Assembly (NCBI GenBank): GCA_937958105.1
Contig: CALFXJ010000021.1
Coordinates: 62,001 to 126,000 of the forward strand
Origin: an uncultured Cellvibrio sp.
Lineage (GTDB): Bacteria > Pseudomonadota > Gammaproteobacteria > Pseudomonadales > Cellvibrionaceae
Length of the DNA: 64,000 bases
Direction: 5' to 3'
Shown here: one piece after another, positions 54,128-62,897 of the stretch
Layout of the letters: each line of letters begins with the position of its first letter
Numbering within the stretch: position 1 is the first letter of the stretch
Made by a program: the position numbers and the translations under genes
The notes under the pieces: model-generated
Database searches by the model: none
What the model was told of the DNA's origin: nothing
Seen by the model: the letters and a program-made list of their open reading frames with translations, nothing else

Positions 54128-55584
54128 GCGTTGATCCCAGGCTGCATCAACCAGCGGTGTGCAGCCTCCCCAATGGCATTGATCTGGGCATGGCAAGTGG
54201 GTTCATCACATTCCGCCTGGGCGGTGAAGATGACAAAGTAATTCTCGCCCAGCAGCATGGCGGGTATCTGCAGCAGCTTGGCCATCTCATAATGATTGGT
54301 CCGGTAACGACCAACGAAGTAGACATGCGCCAGCACATGATACTGAACAGCACCGGCACGTTTTAGTATGGCAAAGCGCATTCCATCGTTACGGCTTTCC
54401 TGTTCTTCCACCAGTGTCCAGACATCGCGGTCATATAAACTTCTGAAGTAAGGCACGAGCTTTTCCTGGCCATCAACCTTCACATACTGAGCCAGCTCCA
54501 CACGAATCGCCACATCCTGCATCATTACATGTTGTGCGCTGGTCAGTGGTGCCGCCGGATAGCTGACCGGTATGAACGGCCCCGGTGCCACTACTGCGAT
54601 ACCATCCAACGAGCTTAGTGAGAATATTGGGGCAGCATCCATCGCTGTGCGGGCGAACAGTGTCAACAGAGGTCCGAGCAACAGAGCCAAGAACGGCAAC
54701 AGAGGTTTCACTCTAAAGGGTGATTCGGTGTGACTGGCTGCCTTCGGCGGCAAAACAGGTGCGTAGTAGATTGCCGGCAACATTACCAGAGCGAACAGCA
54801 CCCACCCGAAAAACTCGTGGTCTTCCATCAGGCTGCTTTTCATCTCGGTTTGATAACCGATCACAACCAGCAGGAAGATGCGCAGCCAGTTGGTCAGCAG
54901 GGCCAGCAGCACCGCTGTGCCGATGGCGATCAAGGTATGTTTAATCCGATAGTGATTGAGATAGCTGATCAGATATGCCATCAACAAGGCGATGATGAAA
55001 TAGCGCAAGCCTGAACAACCATCATCTATATATAGGCGGCCATAGGGAATAAAAATATTGTTGCCGTCCATCAGCAAGGTCATCCCGCTCAGGCGCGCCA
55101 GCTTGCCAACTACCGCCGCGCTGAGTTCCACCAGTGGACCGTTGAGGCCTCCCCACAAGGGCAATGCAAAGACCAGAACACCACAGGGTACCAATAAATG
55201 CCGCAAGGTCGCCCATGAGTAGCAGCTGGCCAGAAACAACAGGAATATCAACAGCAGCGTGACCTGGGCAAGGACGCTGATGTGGATACTGTGGAACAGA
55301 AACCATGCGAGTGAAGCCAAGCCCAGGGCGACCATAAACAGGCCACGGCGTGTTGGTGAGTCAGCACGGTACTGCCAGGGAAATGAATGCCAGACCAGAA
55401 ACAGAAAAATTGCCACGGTGGGCAGGCCATGGGACAGATCCTGATCCCATTGAATCCAGCGCGCGTACAACTGGAGGCTCGACGGGTAATAAAGCGCAAC
55501 AATCAGTATGAAAAACAGCAGAAACAGTGCGAAGTTTTTTCGCCGATCGCGAGAGGATGCTACAGAGATATTGTTGTTTTTCAT
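54115..55584 (-). CDS. xrtA: Exosortase A with fused EpsI-like domain
   Basis: 489 aa. N-terminal ~290 residues: about 8-9 membrane helices with the exosortase catalytic set C190 (YIDDGCSGLRY), R235 (TNWLRIFLL) and H256 (MEDHEFFGW). Residues about 295-489 after a further helix form a periplasmic EpsI-like (DUF3485-type) domain, with C-terminal AQAECDEPTCHAQ. Family knowledge: XrtA cleaves C-terminal PEP-CTERM sorting signals of exported proteins in bacteria that make exopolysaccharide. No PEP-CTERM protein is seen in this window. Convergent overlap with the aminotransferase gene; 277 bases from the FN3 lipoprotein gene upstream. Confidence 0.92.
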   Translation of the reverse strand: MKNNNISVASSRDRRKNFALFLLFFILIVALYYPSSLQLYARWIQWDQDLSHGLPTVAIFLFLVWHSFPWQYRADSPTRRGLFMVALGLASLAWFLFHSIHISVLAQVTLLLIFLLFLASCYSWATLRHLLVPCGVLVFALPLWGGLNGPLVELSAAVVGKLARLSGMTLLMDGNNIFIPYGRLYIDDGCSGLRYFIIALLMAYLISYLNHYRIKHTLIAIGTAVLLALLTNWLRIFLLVVIGYQTEMKSSLMEDHEFFGWVLFALVMLPAIYYAPVLPPKAASHTESPFRVKPLLPFLALLLGPLLTLFARTAMDAAPIFSLSSLDGIAVVAPGPFIPVSYPAAPLTSAQHVMMQDVAIRVELAQYVKVDGQEKLVPYFRSLYDRDVWTLVEEQESRNDGMRFAILKRAGAVQYHVLAHVYFVGRYRTNHYEMAKLLQIPAMLLGENYFVIFTAQAECDEPTCHAQINAIGEAAHRWLMQPGINAQER

Positions 55585-55861
55585 CTGCTCGATTCAGGCA
55601 AAGCGACAGCGTGAAGAAACCAGCACAGATTACACCTTCCCTGATGGGGAAGGCGCAACCTCCGAAAATCTATGATATGGCTCGAGATACTACCTGAACG
55701 GTATGACATTGAATAGGGAAAGCCGCAGCGCCATCGGCATTGCGGGCTGCAGACAGGAAGACTGTTTAAGGCAAGACGCCAGCGGCTGGCACTTTGGGGA
55801 GCACACGGCAGCAAACGGGCGACGAGCTTTCAAAAAAAGCAGCAGCTAATGCAGGGATTCT
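55585..55861. other. Gap upstream of xrtA with small dyads
   Basis: No gene. It holds a hairpin CCTTCCC / GGGAAGG around 55633-55651 and a perfect GCCAGC-G-GCTGGC dyad at 55778-55790. A run of seven T follows the FN3 lipoprotein gene on the minus strand. A promoter for xrtA may lie here but none is convincing. Confidence 0.4.
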
Positions 55862-56446
55862 TCAGGGAGTGACAGTAACAAATTCGCTGTAGAGGCCGTT
55901 CACGTCAAAGGTCGCGATCTGGAACTCGTAATTTCCTGATAGTGCTCCCAGGGAATAGTGATCAATACCGCCGTCTTCAATTATCACCGACTGATAACGT
56001 TCCGCCGACACCTGCTTATAGCGGATTTCGTAGCCGCCGATTTCATCCAGTTCCAGATAAGCACCGTTCTCACGCTCTGAAGGGATAAACCACTCAATCA
56101 CCACCTTGCGCTTGGCGGCGGCCGATGACGAACTGCTGGAGCGCACTGAACTGGATTTCGCAGAACTGCGGGAGCTGGCCCGGCTGCTGGAAACACCGAC
56201 AACAACCGGAGAGGAGCTGTTGGATGCTCGCGCTGAGGCGTAGCTGGACGAGCTACCTGAAGATACAGTGGTTGAACTGATACTGGACGCAGGGGCTGGC
56301 GTCACCGAGCTGGCAGAGAAGGCACTGCTCGATTGGTCAGAGATCTGCTCAAGACGCGATTCTTCATCCTCGCCACCACAGGCGGACAGCAGCAAGACAC
56401 TGGTAATCACCAGCAGGCCGGATAAGCGGGAGAAGAAGGTGTTCAT
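55862..56446 (-). CDS. Serine-rich lipoprotein with C-terminal fibronectin type III domain
   Basis: 194 aa from Met at 56446, where MNTFFSRLSGLLVITSVLLL leads into lipobox LSAC; an upstream 19-residue extension is dropped. Residues about 30-110 are a Ser-rich flexible linker (many SSS runs). Residues about 115-194 match an FN3 fold: VVIEWFIPSERENGAYLELD, GGYEIRYKQVS, ALSGNYEFQIATFDVNGLYS. Probably an outer-membrane-anchored, surface or periplasmic protein. It is located between xrtA and the outer-membrane barrel gene. No PEP-CTERM tail. Role unknown; binding polymer or anchoring is a guess. Confidence 0.8.
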   Translation of the reverse strand: MNTFFSRLSGLLVITSVLLLSACGGEDEESRLEQISDQSSSAFSASSVTPAPASSISSTTVSSGSSSSYASARASNSSSPVVVGVSSSRASSRSSAKSSSVRSSSSSSAAAKRKVVIEWFIPSERENGAYLELDEIGGYEIRYKQVSAERYQSVIIEDGGIDHYSLGALSGNYEFQIATFDVNGLYSEFVTVTP

Positions 56447-56919
56447 TCTGGGTAAATCCTGAAAATCCCCGGCCACAGCCAGGCAAAAGTTGATTTTCGT
56501 CATCCCTTGATGGCGTCCTGAAACGAGTATTGATCAGGCTTACGCAAATTCACGTGTCGGTCGCACTATTTTGCAATTTATTGATTGGCGCCACGCGGAA
56601 CCTGATACCTGGTTCACTGGCGGCTAAACCTCTGAATATGAGCTTTTGCTATATAAGGATTAATGCGACAGCAACAAAACCTTGATCGTCTTTGCCGGGC
56701 AGAATGGACAGTAGTGTTAAAAAAACCGACAAATCTACCGAGGCGGCGTGATCATAGCGGGTAAAAACGCGGAAATATGAGAAGCGGATTGCATCTTAAG
56801 AAAATTTTGTAGGTGAAGAAGCGCCGAATTTTTATGTTGACTATCAAACAAAATATTCAGCGCCACTTCTTTGAAGAACGCGCCAACTGCAGATATAGCA
56901 GATGGCCGGACGGTAAATA
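56447..56919. other. 473-base gap between FN3 lipoprotein and barrel gene
   Basis: No credible gene on either strand. A weak promoter for the lipoprotein gene must be here. I see no repeat or structured RNA, only AT-rich tracts. Confidence 0.4.
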
Positions 56920-58203
56920 CTAGAACCTGTAAGTCAGCGTAACGCCGGATATATTTTCTTTATAAGTAAGAGCATCGCCGTCGGATTCGCTATCATCATG
57001 GATGAAGAAAAGTCGCAGGTCCAGATCGTTGATAAAGGTATACCGGTAATTCACACCGACCGAAGTCACGGTGAAGTCTGTACGGTTTACCTCACTTTCA
57101 AAGCGCCGCTCCTGCCTGCTCGCCTGGAAGCCAACAGATGAGGCGCGGGAGATCTGATAATCCAGTCCAATGCTGGCAACGTTCTGATTATTGTCCTCAA
57201 TCAGATTCTGGTATTGCTCCTCTTCATACAGCAGGCTCGCATAGGCACTGCAGCGGCCACACAGGGACTGGTTCTGCCAGCGAAGCTCAACAACCCGGCT
57301 TTTGAATTGATCCAGCCCGACACCAGTGGCGTCGTCCAGGTTAACGTCATCCAGCAGGCCGCGATTGCCGTCACCCAGTGAGGTGTCGGTGATTTCCTGA
57401 TTGACCAGCAGACTGAAGGTGTTGAACCCGCTGCGATAATCAATTTCCGCCCGGTAGGTTGGTGCAGAAAATTCTTCGCCGACTTCTGGATTGCTGACGC
57501 TATAGCCTGCACTCAGTCGATAGGATAAATAACGCAGCTCGGTTTCGTAGGTAATAGACGCGCTTTGAAACTCGTAGTCGTTGTTGGGCAGTGCATCGTA
57601 GGTGATGACTGTATGCTGGGCCTCAACCTGCATCTCACTGATTGACGAGAAGCGGTGCTGCCAGATCAATGATCCGCCGGTGCGTTCTGAATTAAGGATG
57701 TCGGCGTAACGGAAGTCTACCTTGGTGTAATCACCGCGGATCAACAGATTATCAACACGGGAAAGACGGATACGCCCTGTTGGAATCGCGGAGAAGATCT
57801 GCCGTTCATCTTCGTTCTGCAGCAGATTGACCTGATCCGGCGCACCAAGGACAGAGCGACGCGAATGAACCAGCAGCAGGTCCACTGGGTGATAGGCCTT
57901 GCCGATCAGCAGCTCTGTATTACCTTCAAGCATACTGCGATCCGGTTGGGTCTCTTTGTCAAAACGGTTTTCACTCGCGCGATAATCGGTATCAAGATCT
58001 ATCAGAGAATTCTCATAGTCCACCAGAAGCGCCGCACTGAATTCATCCTGTCGCTCGGAAATTTCGTTATTGTTGGTGCGCAGTGCGTTATCGGTATAGC
58101 GACTTGTCACACCCACTTCCACCTCTACTGCCGCCAGCGCAGAAGCTGACAGAACAGGCAGGCACAATCCAGCGCAACAGCGAAAGAACAATGTCCGTTT
58201 CAT
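56920..58203 (-). CDS. XrtA-locus outer-membrane beta-barrel protein
   Basis: 427 aa. Signal peptide to about residue 24 (ALAAVEVEVG). The rest is alternating amphipathic strands with aromatic residues; the C-terminus ISGVTLTYRF has the terminal Phe of a BAM-inserted barrel. Length and location agree with the outer-membrane protein family of PEP-CTERM/exosortase A loci (TIGR03016-like). A role in polymer secretion or surface retention is likely. Gene is 19 bases after the CpsD-like gene, in the wza-wzz operon. Confidence 0.82.
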   Translation of the reverse strand: MKRTLFFRCCAGLCLPVLSASALAAVEVEVGVTSRYTDNALRTNNNEISERQDEFSAALLVDYENSLIDLDTDYRASENRFDKETQPDRSMLEGNTELLIGKAYHPVDLLLVHSRRSVLGAPDQVNLLQNEDERQIFSAIPTGRIRLSRVDNLLIRGDYTKVDFRYADILNSERTGGSLIWQHRFSSISEMQVEAQHTVITYDALPNNDYEFQSASITYETELRYLSYRLSAGYSVSNPEVGEEFSAPTYRAEIDYRSGFNTFSLLVNQEITDTSLGDGNRGLLDDVNLDDATGVGLDQFKSRVVELRWQNQSLCGRCSAYASLLYEEEQYQNLIEDNNQNVASIGLDYQISRASSVGFQASRQERRFESEVNRTDFTVTSVGVNYRYTFINDLDLRLFFIHDDSESDGDALTYKENISGVTLTYRF

Positions 58204-58222
58204 GATGAGACCTCAGGATGAA

Positions 58223-59011
58223 TCAGTGATTGAAGACCAGCCCCGCGAATTTTTCTTTGCCTACTGCTTCTACCGCCGTTAATACTTCGTTAGTTACCGC
58301 CTCGCCAAAAGGCACGACCAAGACTGCATGATCGCAATACTGGGCAAGGATGCGCGCTTCCGTTGACTGCAGGACCGGAGGAGCGTCCAGCACAATAAAG
58401 CGATCCGGATAGCGGCTTTTGATCTCGGCGATAAAGACTTCCATACGTTTTGAACTGAACAGCTCTGCTGCTGATTCGCTCAGGCCGCCGGATGGTATGA
58501 CCCGCAGGCGCTCGACGCCGCTGGGATAAATAATGTGCTTAAGGGGAATAGTGTTATCCAGCAGATATTGCACCAGACCTTTGTCGACCGGTGTCGTGGT
58601 ATAGCGTTCGGCATCCGCTGTGTGAGGATTACAGTCGACATATAATGCCGTTTTATGCGGATCAAGCGCAAAGGTCGCCGCCAGATTAAAACCGAAAAAT
58701 CGCGAATCAACTTTGGCACTGACCGAAGACACCAGCACCACCGTGTTATCACTTTTACTTTTCTGCAGCAGACGGATCCGCACTTCACGAAATGCATTGA
58801 GCAATTCACGTTGACGCATACCGATGAAGACGACTTTCTTTTCATACAGCTCGTCCTGCGTCCACAGTACCGGCAGCGACATGTGTTTGATCTGCTCGCG
58901 CTTACGATGCTCAAGTACCGCCGTTTTAACCAGCTGGTCGCGGGTCTCGACCATGGCATCCACGCCTTCGATCAATTGTTCAAGGTTGCGCTCTTTACTT
59001 TTATCTATCAT
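58223..59011 (-). CDS. CpsD-like protein with degenerate P-loop (pseudo tyrosine autokinase)
   Basis: 262 aa from Met at 59011 (MIDKSKERNL). Overall fold and position match the XrtA-associated tyrosine autokinase: Walker A' ALYVDCNPH and Walker B RFIVLDAPPVL are recognisable. The Walker A region (about residues 94-105) reads VSSVSAKVDSRF instead of a GxxGxGKT/S loop, and there is no C-terminal Tyr cluster (ends FAGLVFNH). Kinase activity is therefore improbable; it may remain as a scaffold for Wzz. It lies directly after wzz (10-base gap). A tyrosine phosphatase gene exists at 39052. Confidence 0.8.
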   Translation of the reverse strand: MIDKSKERNLEQLIEGVDAMVETRDQLVKTAVLEHRKREQIKHMSLPVLWTQDELYEKKVVFIGMRQRELLNAFREVRIRLLQKSKSDNTVVLVSSVSAKVDSRFFGFNLAATFALDPHKTALYVDCNPHTADAERYTTTPVDKGLVQYLLDNTIPLKHIIYPSGVERLRVIPSGGLSESAAELFSSKRMEVFIAEIKSRYPDRFIVLDAPPVLQSTEARILAQYCDHAVLVVPFGEAVTNEVLTAVEAVGKEKFAGLVFNH

Positions 59012-59021
59012 GTCCGGCCCT

Positions 59022-60542
59022 TTAGCTGACGTTGACGTGCCAGTAGCTGGCAAAAGTGGCGTAAGCGGCCATCGCCAATACACACAGGAATACCAATATC
59101 ACCACGTCTTTCCGCAACAGGCGCTCACCCAGCGGCGAGTTGTAATGCGGAATGATCCCGATTAATTCAATTCCCTGGGGCAACTGCTGTTGCAAAGCCC
59201 GGGCCGAACGGAAATGTGGATCGACCATCACATAAAGGATCAACAGGCCAATGGGTGCCAGCAGACCGAGGATCGGCCCGAGGATAGCGAAGTGAATAAA
59301 ACGCAAACCTGACGGCTTCAACGGGAACGTGGCCGGCTCCTGAATTCGATAGCTGATGCCCTGCCCTTCGAGGTCCAGTGTCATGGACAGCCGCGCAGAC
59401 TCCTTGCGCTGCAGCATTTCTTCGTAAACATCACGCGTCACGTTGTAGTCGCGGGTTAATTCAGACAGTTGAGCCTGATTGGCTGCAACCCGCTGTGCGC
59501 GCTCATGTTCCTGCTCCAGCAAATGAACCAGTGATTCCATCCGACGCTTCTGTCCGCGCAGATCAACCTTCGCTACCGACAGCTGCCGGCGCAGTTCTTC
59601 ATACAGGGGATTTTCCAGCGCTTCGCCTCGGCCGGTGTAAACCTCACCACCGGACCCCTGGGCGATATAAATAGCAGTATCCAGATCAGCAATCTGTGCG
59701 CGCAGCGATATAACGTCGGGATAACCTTCCTGATAAAGCAGCAGCAGCTGCTCCAGCTGGTTGACCAGACCCTGACGACGCTGACGCAGCTCGTCAATCT
59801 CTCCTTTGGTCTGCTGGTACTGGCTTTCATTGCCCAGCTGAGTAGTGAGCGTGTTGATACGCGCTTCGGTTTCTTCAATGGTAATCTTGAGCGCTTCTAT
59901 GTCACCGCGCAGCTGCGCGATGCGGGTAGCCACACTCGCTTCAGTACCATCGACATTCTGCGCGTTGAACTCCTTGAGCTTCTCCTCCGCCAGTTCAAGC
60001 TGCCGTTTATAAGTCTGCACCTGTGCGTCGATAAAATTAAAAGCGTTCAGACTTTCCTGTCGCTTTTTACTGGCACTGTTCTCGATAAACACATTGATGA
60101 TGGCATTCAGTGTTTCGAACGAGTTATCAGGATCATTGGATGAAAAAGAAATCCGGAAATAATTATTCTGTTCCGAACGCACATCAAGGCCACCACGGAT
60201 ACCGCGGATGATACGCTCCTGTTGTTCCAGCGGCGTATCCTTGGTAATGAAACCGCGTTTGCGTGCAACGGCTTCCATAATACCGCGCGTATAAATAATT
60301 TCGCGGGCCTGGGCCGAACGATCTATCGATGTCACCTCTGCGCGACCGCGCAACAAAGGTTCAAGGATGTTGGTCTCATCAGCAAACAGCAATGCGCTGG
60401 TGGAGTAATTCTTAGGCCACAATACACCTACCAGCAGTACCAGTCCGCTCACCAGAATGAACAACAACACACTCCAGAACCGAAAGCGGATCAACTCCGC
60501 CTTGAGTGCGAGCAAGAGATCTTTAATAAACGCCGTATCCAT
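59022..60542 (-). CDS. XrtA-type polysaccharide chain-length determinant (Wzz family)
   Basis: 506 aa. Membrane helices near residues 20-40 and about 425-445 flank a long periplasmic coiled-coil region (VQTYKRQLELAEEKLKEFNA, IDELRQRRQGLVNQLEQLL, ELTRDYNVTRDVYEEML). N- and C-terminal regions fit Wzz/GNVR, including the Pro-rich ATFPLKPSGLRF. It sets polymer chain length with Wza and the CpsD-like protein. Gap of 37 bases to wza. Confidence 0.88.
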   Translation of the reverse strand: MDTAFIKDLLLALKAELIRFRFWSVLLFILVSGLVLLVGVLWPKNYSTSALLFADETNILEPLLRGRAEVTSIDRSAQAREIIYTRGIMEAVARKRGFITKDTPLEQQERIIRGIRGGLDVRSEQNNYFRISFSSNDPDNSFETLNAIINVFIENSASKKRQESLNAFNFIDAQVQTYKRQLELAEEKLKEFNAQNVDGTEASVATRIAQLRGDIEALKITIEETEARINTLTTQLGNESQYQQTKGEIDELRQRRQGLVNQLEQLLLLYQEGYPDVISLRAQIADLDTAIYIAQGSGGEVYTGRGEALENPLYEELRRQLSVAKVDLRGQKRRMESLVHLLEQEHERAQRVAANQAQLSELTRDYNVTRDVYEEMLQRKESARLSMTLDLEGQGISYRIQEPATFPLKPSGLRFIHFAILGPILGLLAPIGLLILYVMVDPHFRSARALQQQLPQGIELIGIIPHYNSPLGERLLRKDVVILVFLCVLAMAAYATFASYWHVNVS

Positions 60543-60579
60543 GAATCCTCACCAGATGATATGGGCTGTTTTACAACCG

Positions 60580-61197
60580 TCAGAATGAGCGCTCGGGTAC
60601 CGTGACAATATCCGATGGTTGTAACGGATAATTAGTCCTGACATCACCTTTGTTCATCAAATCATTCAACCGTACCGGGTACACTTTTACCGTACCGTTA
60701 ACCTTGCGATACAGTTTTGCACCGTTGCCGGATGCAAATTCGTTAGTGCCACCAGCAATCAATACGAGGTCCAGCACCGTCATACCTTCACGATATGGAA
60801 TCGATTGCGGGTTGTTCACTGCACCGGTAATACGAACCCGCCGCTGGAAGTCCGAACTGCTCGGATTGGTAACAATGACGGTCACCTGCGGGCTGCGTAC
60901 ATAATTGGTCAACTCTTTGATGATGTTGTCCGACAGCTCTTTGGTGGTGAGATTGGCTGCTGCGATGTCGCCAATCAATGGCATGGATATCTTGCCGTCG
61001 GGACGCACAGGCACCGACACCGACAACTCCGGATTGCGCCAGACATTGATGTCCAGTGCATCGCCGACCCCGATGCGATATTCCTCGAGCACGCCGCCAT
61101 CTTCACTCTGCGGTGGCGCAATGTTTTTGTTACCTGAACAGGCTCCGATTAATGAGCCGATCAGCATCACTCCGACTAACCAGATTATTTTTTTCAC
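60580..61197 (-). CDS. Wza-type polysaccharide export lipoprotein
   Basis: 205 aa. Lipobox LIGAC. Poly_export domain at about 40-120 (YRIGVGDALDINVWRNPEL, VRPDGKISMPLIGDI) and one SLBB domain after it (VRITGAVNNPQSIPYREGMT, VLDLVLIAGGTNEF). Shorter than E. coli Wza (lacks the outer-membrane alpha barrel), as usual in XrtA systems, where the barrel protein at 56920 may complete the outer-membrane pore. Between epsB and wzz. Confidence 0.9.
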   Translation of the reverse strand: MKKIIWLVGVMLIGSLIGACSGNKNIAPPQSEDGGVLEEYRIGVGDALDINVWRNPELSVSVPVRPDGKISMPLIGDIAAANLTTKELSDNIIKELTNYVRSPQVTVIVTNPSSSDFQRRVRITGAVNNPQSIPYREGMTVLDLVLIAGGTNEFASGNGAKLYRKVNGTVKVYPVRLNDLMNKGDVRTNYPLQPSDIVTVPERSF

Positions 61198-61238
61198 GCC
61201 GTCACTCCTTCATTATCAAGCCTATGGCAGCGGCTAAA

Positions 61239-62657
61239 TCAGTGAACGCCCTTGCCTAAGAGAATAATTTCCACCGTCTGGATCATGATCAGCATGTCCA
61301 TCAGAAAGCTGTGGTTTTTGGTGTAATACAAATCGTACTGCAATTTATTTTTGGCATCTTCAACGGAAGCACCGTAGGGGTACTTCAACTGTGCCCATCC
61401 CATCAATCCGGGCTTTACCTTGTGGCGCATATCATAGAAGGGAATCTGCTGAGCCAGGTCGCTCACAAACTCCGGACGCTCCGGACGTGGACCGACAAAA
61501 CTCATTGAACCGGTGAGTACATTGTAGAGCTGAGGCAGCTCATCAAGGCGGGTATTACGGATGAAGGCGCCGACACGAGTCACGCGGGAATCATTTTTCT
61601 GGGCCCACATAGCTTTGCCACCGGCCTCCGCATCCTGACGCATACTGCGGAACTTGTAGATACGAAACGTTTTTCCGTTCAACCCTACGCGCAGCTGGTG
61701 ATAAAGAATCGGCCCTGGGCTGTCGAGTCTAACCGCCAGGGCAGTCAGCAGCATAAATGGCCAGAGCACCGCAAAAAAAACTGAAGCCAGCGCCAGATCA
61801 AATAAACGTTTGGCAAACAGCCGGCGCTTGGAATATTTGAAGCCGTCTGAGAATAACATCCAGGACGGTTTAAGCAACGTGATATCAACCTTGCCCAACT
61901 CACGCTCACAAAAACTCAGTGCATCACTCGCCGGCACTCCGGCCAGTTTACAGTCGATAAATTCATTCAGCGGAAAAGAGCCACCTTCTCCTCGACGGCG
62001 TTCGTCCGGAGAGACCACGATCTCGGAGATCTGATTTTCTTTAACGAAGTTGAGCCAGTCTTTTGGCTCTTCAATCAGCAGGGCTGGATCTACCGCCACG
62101 GGTTCACGTTGATTCGCTACACACCCGGCGATGTGCACCCCCAGAACACCCACTTCCGGGGTGAGGTCCTGCAGCAGGGTCCGGGCCCGTTCACCGGCCC
62201 CATACAGGATGACGCGACGCTTGAGCTTGGCGGTATCGACAACGGCCAGGAACAGCCAGCGGGTAATGACAACCAGAACAGTAGCGATGATCACACCCCA
62301 GAAGATAAAACTCTGGTTGATGAGATCACCCGGGATAATCAGATTCAACAGAAAAAGGGCAACGCTGCCGAGCAGAAAGAAACTGACCAGGGTCCGCAAC
62401 AGCATGCTCGCATTACCTTCGCGCACCATGGCTGTGTAAACACCCATCGACAGAGTGCAGCAACTCATGACGATCGAAAAGACGATCACGGGAAACCAAT
62501 AGAACATAATCGTATCCGGGTCCACCTGGTCGCGCGTGATGTAGGCATCCACCCGTTGCGCAAGCCACGCTGCCAGCATCAACAATAATGCCTCGGTAAT
62601 TCCGAGAAAGAGATACGGCAGGTGAACGTAATGTTTACTCAAGCGAATATACGACAA
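61239..62657 (-). CDS. EpsB-type undecaprenyl-phosphate sugar phosphotransferase
   Basis: 472 aa. Four N-terminal membrane helices, a CoA-binding-like domain (about 150-250) and a C-terminal bacterial sugar transferase domain (about 270-472): AKRLFDLALASVFF, PILYHQLRVGLNGKTFRIYK, FRSMRQDAEAGG, TRLDELPQLYNVLTGSMSFVGPRPERP, LMGWAQLKYPYGAS. It transfers the first sugar-1-phosphate to undecaprenyl phosphate, opening repeat-unit synthesis. Member of the XrtA-associated sugar transferase group (TIGR03013-like). First gene of the minus-strand operon epsB-wza-wzz-cpsD-like-barrel. Confidence 0.92.
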   Translation of the reverse strand: MSYIRLSKHYVHLPYLFLGITEALLLMLAAWLAQRVDAYITRDQVDPDTIMFYWFPVIVFSIVMSCCTLSMGVYTAMVREGNASMLLRTLVSFFLLGSVALFLLNLIIPGDLINQSFIFWGVIIATVLVVITRWLFLAVVDTAKLKRRVILYGAGERARTLLQDLTPEVGVLGVHIAGCVANQREPVAVDPALLIEEPKDWLNFVKENQISEIVVSPDERRRGEGGSFPLNEFIDCKLAGVPASDALSFCERELGKVDITLLKPSWMLFSDGFKYSKRRLFAKRLFDLALASVFFAVLWPFMLLTALAVRLDSPGPILYHQLRVGLNGKTFRIYKFRSMRQDAEAGGKAMWAQKNDSRVTRVGAFIRNTRLDELPQLYNVLTGSMSFVGPRPERPEFVSDLAQQIPFYDMRHKVKPGLMGWAQLKYPYGASVEDAKNKLQYDLYYTKNHSFLMDMLIMIQTVEIILLGKGVH

Positions 62658-62897
62658 AGCTTAATCCTTGTAAGCGAACTGTTATTGGTTGTAAATGAGC
62701 CGGCATTATAGCGGGTTTTGTGACAAATACTCGACAGCTGAAAATCGCTTCCGGCGCTTATTTACATAGTGTCGAAATTCATTACAGGTGTGTTCGTCGC
62801 TGTACATTTCCCACAAGCCGCCATACTAAAACCGCCGACAGATGTGGTAACTTAGCCGCCCATCGATCTATTGCATGCTCAAAGGAAATTACCCATC

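Noticed and set aside
55788..55803. Sigma-54 promoter for xrtA region (TGGCAC followed by GGAGC)
   Set aside because: The distance between the GG and GC elements is one base too long, the strand points away from xrtA, and the -12 half is poor.
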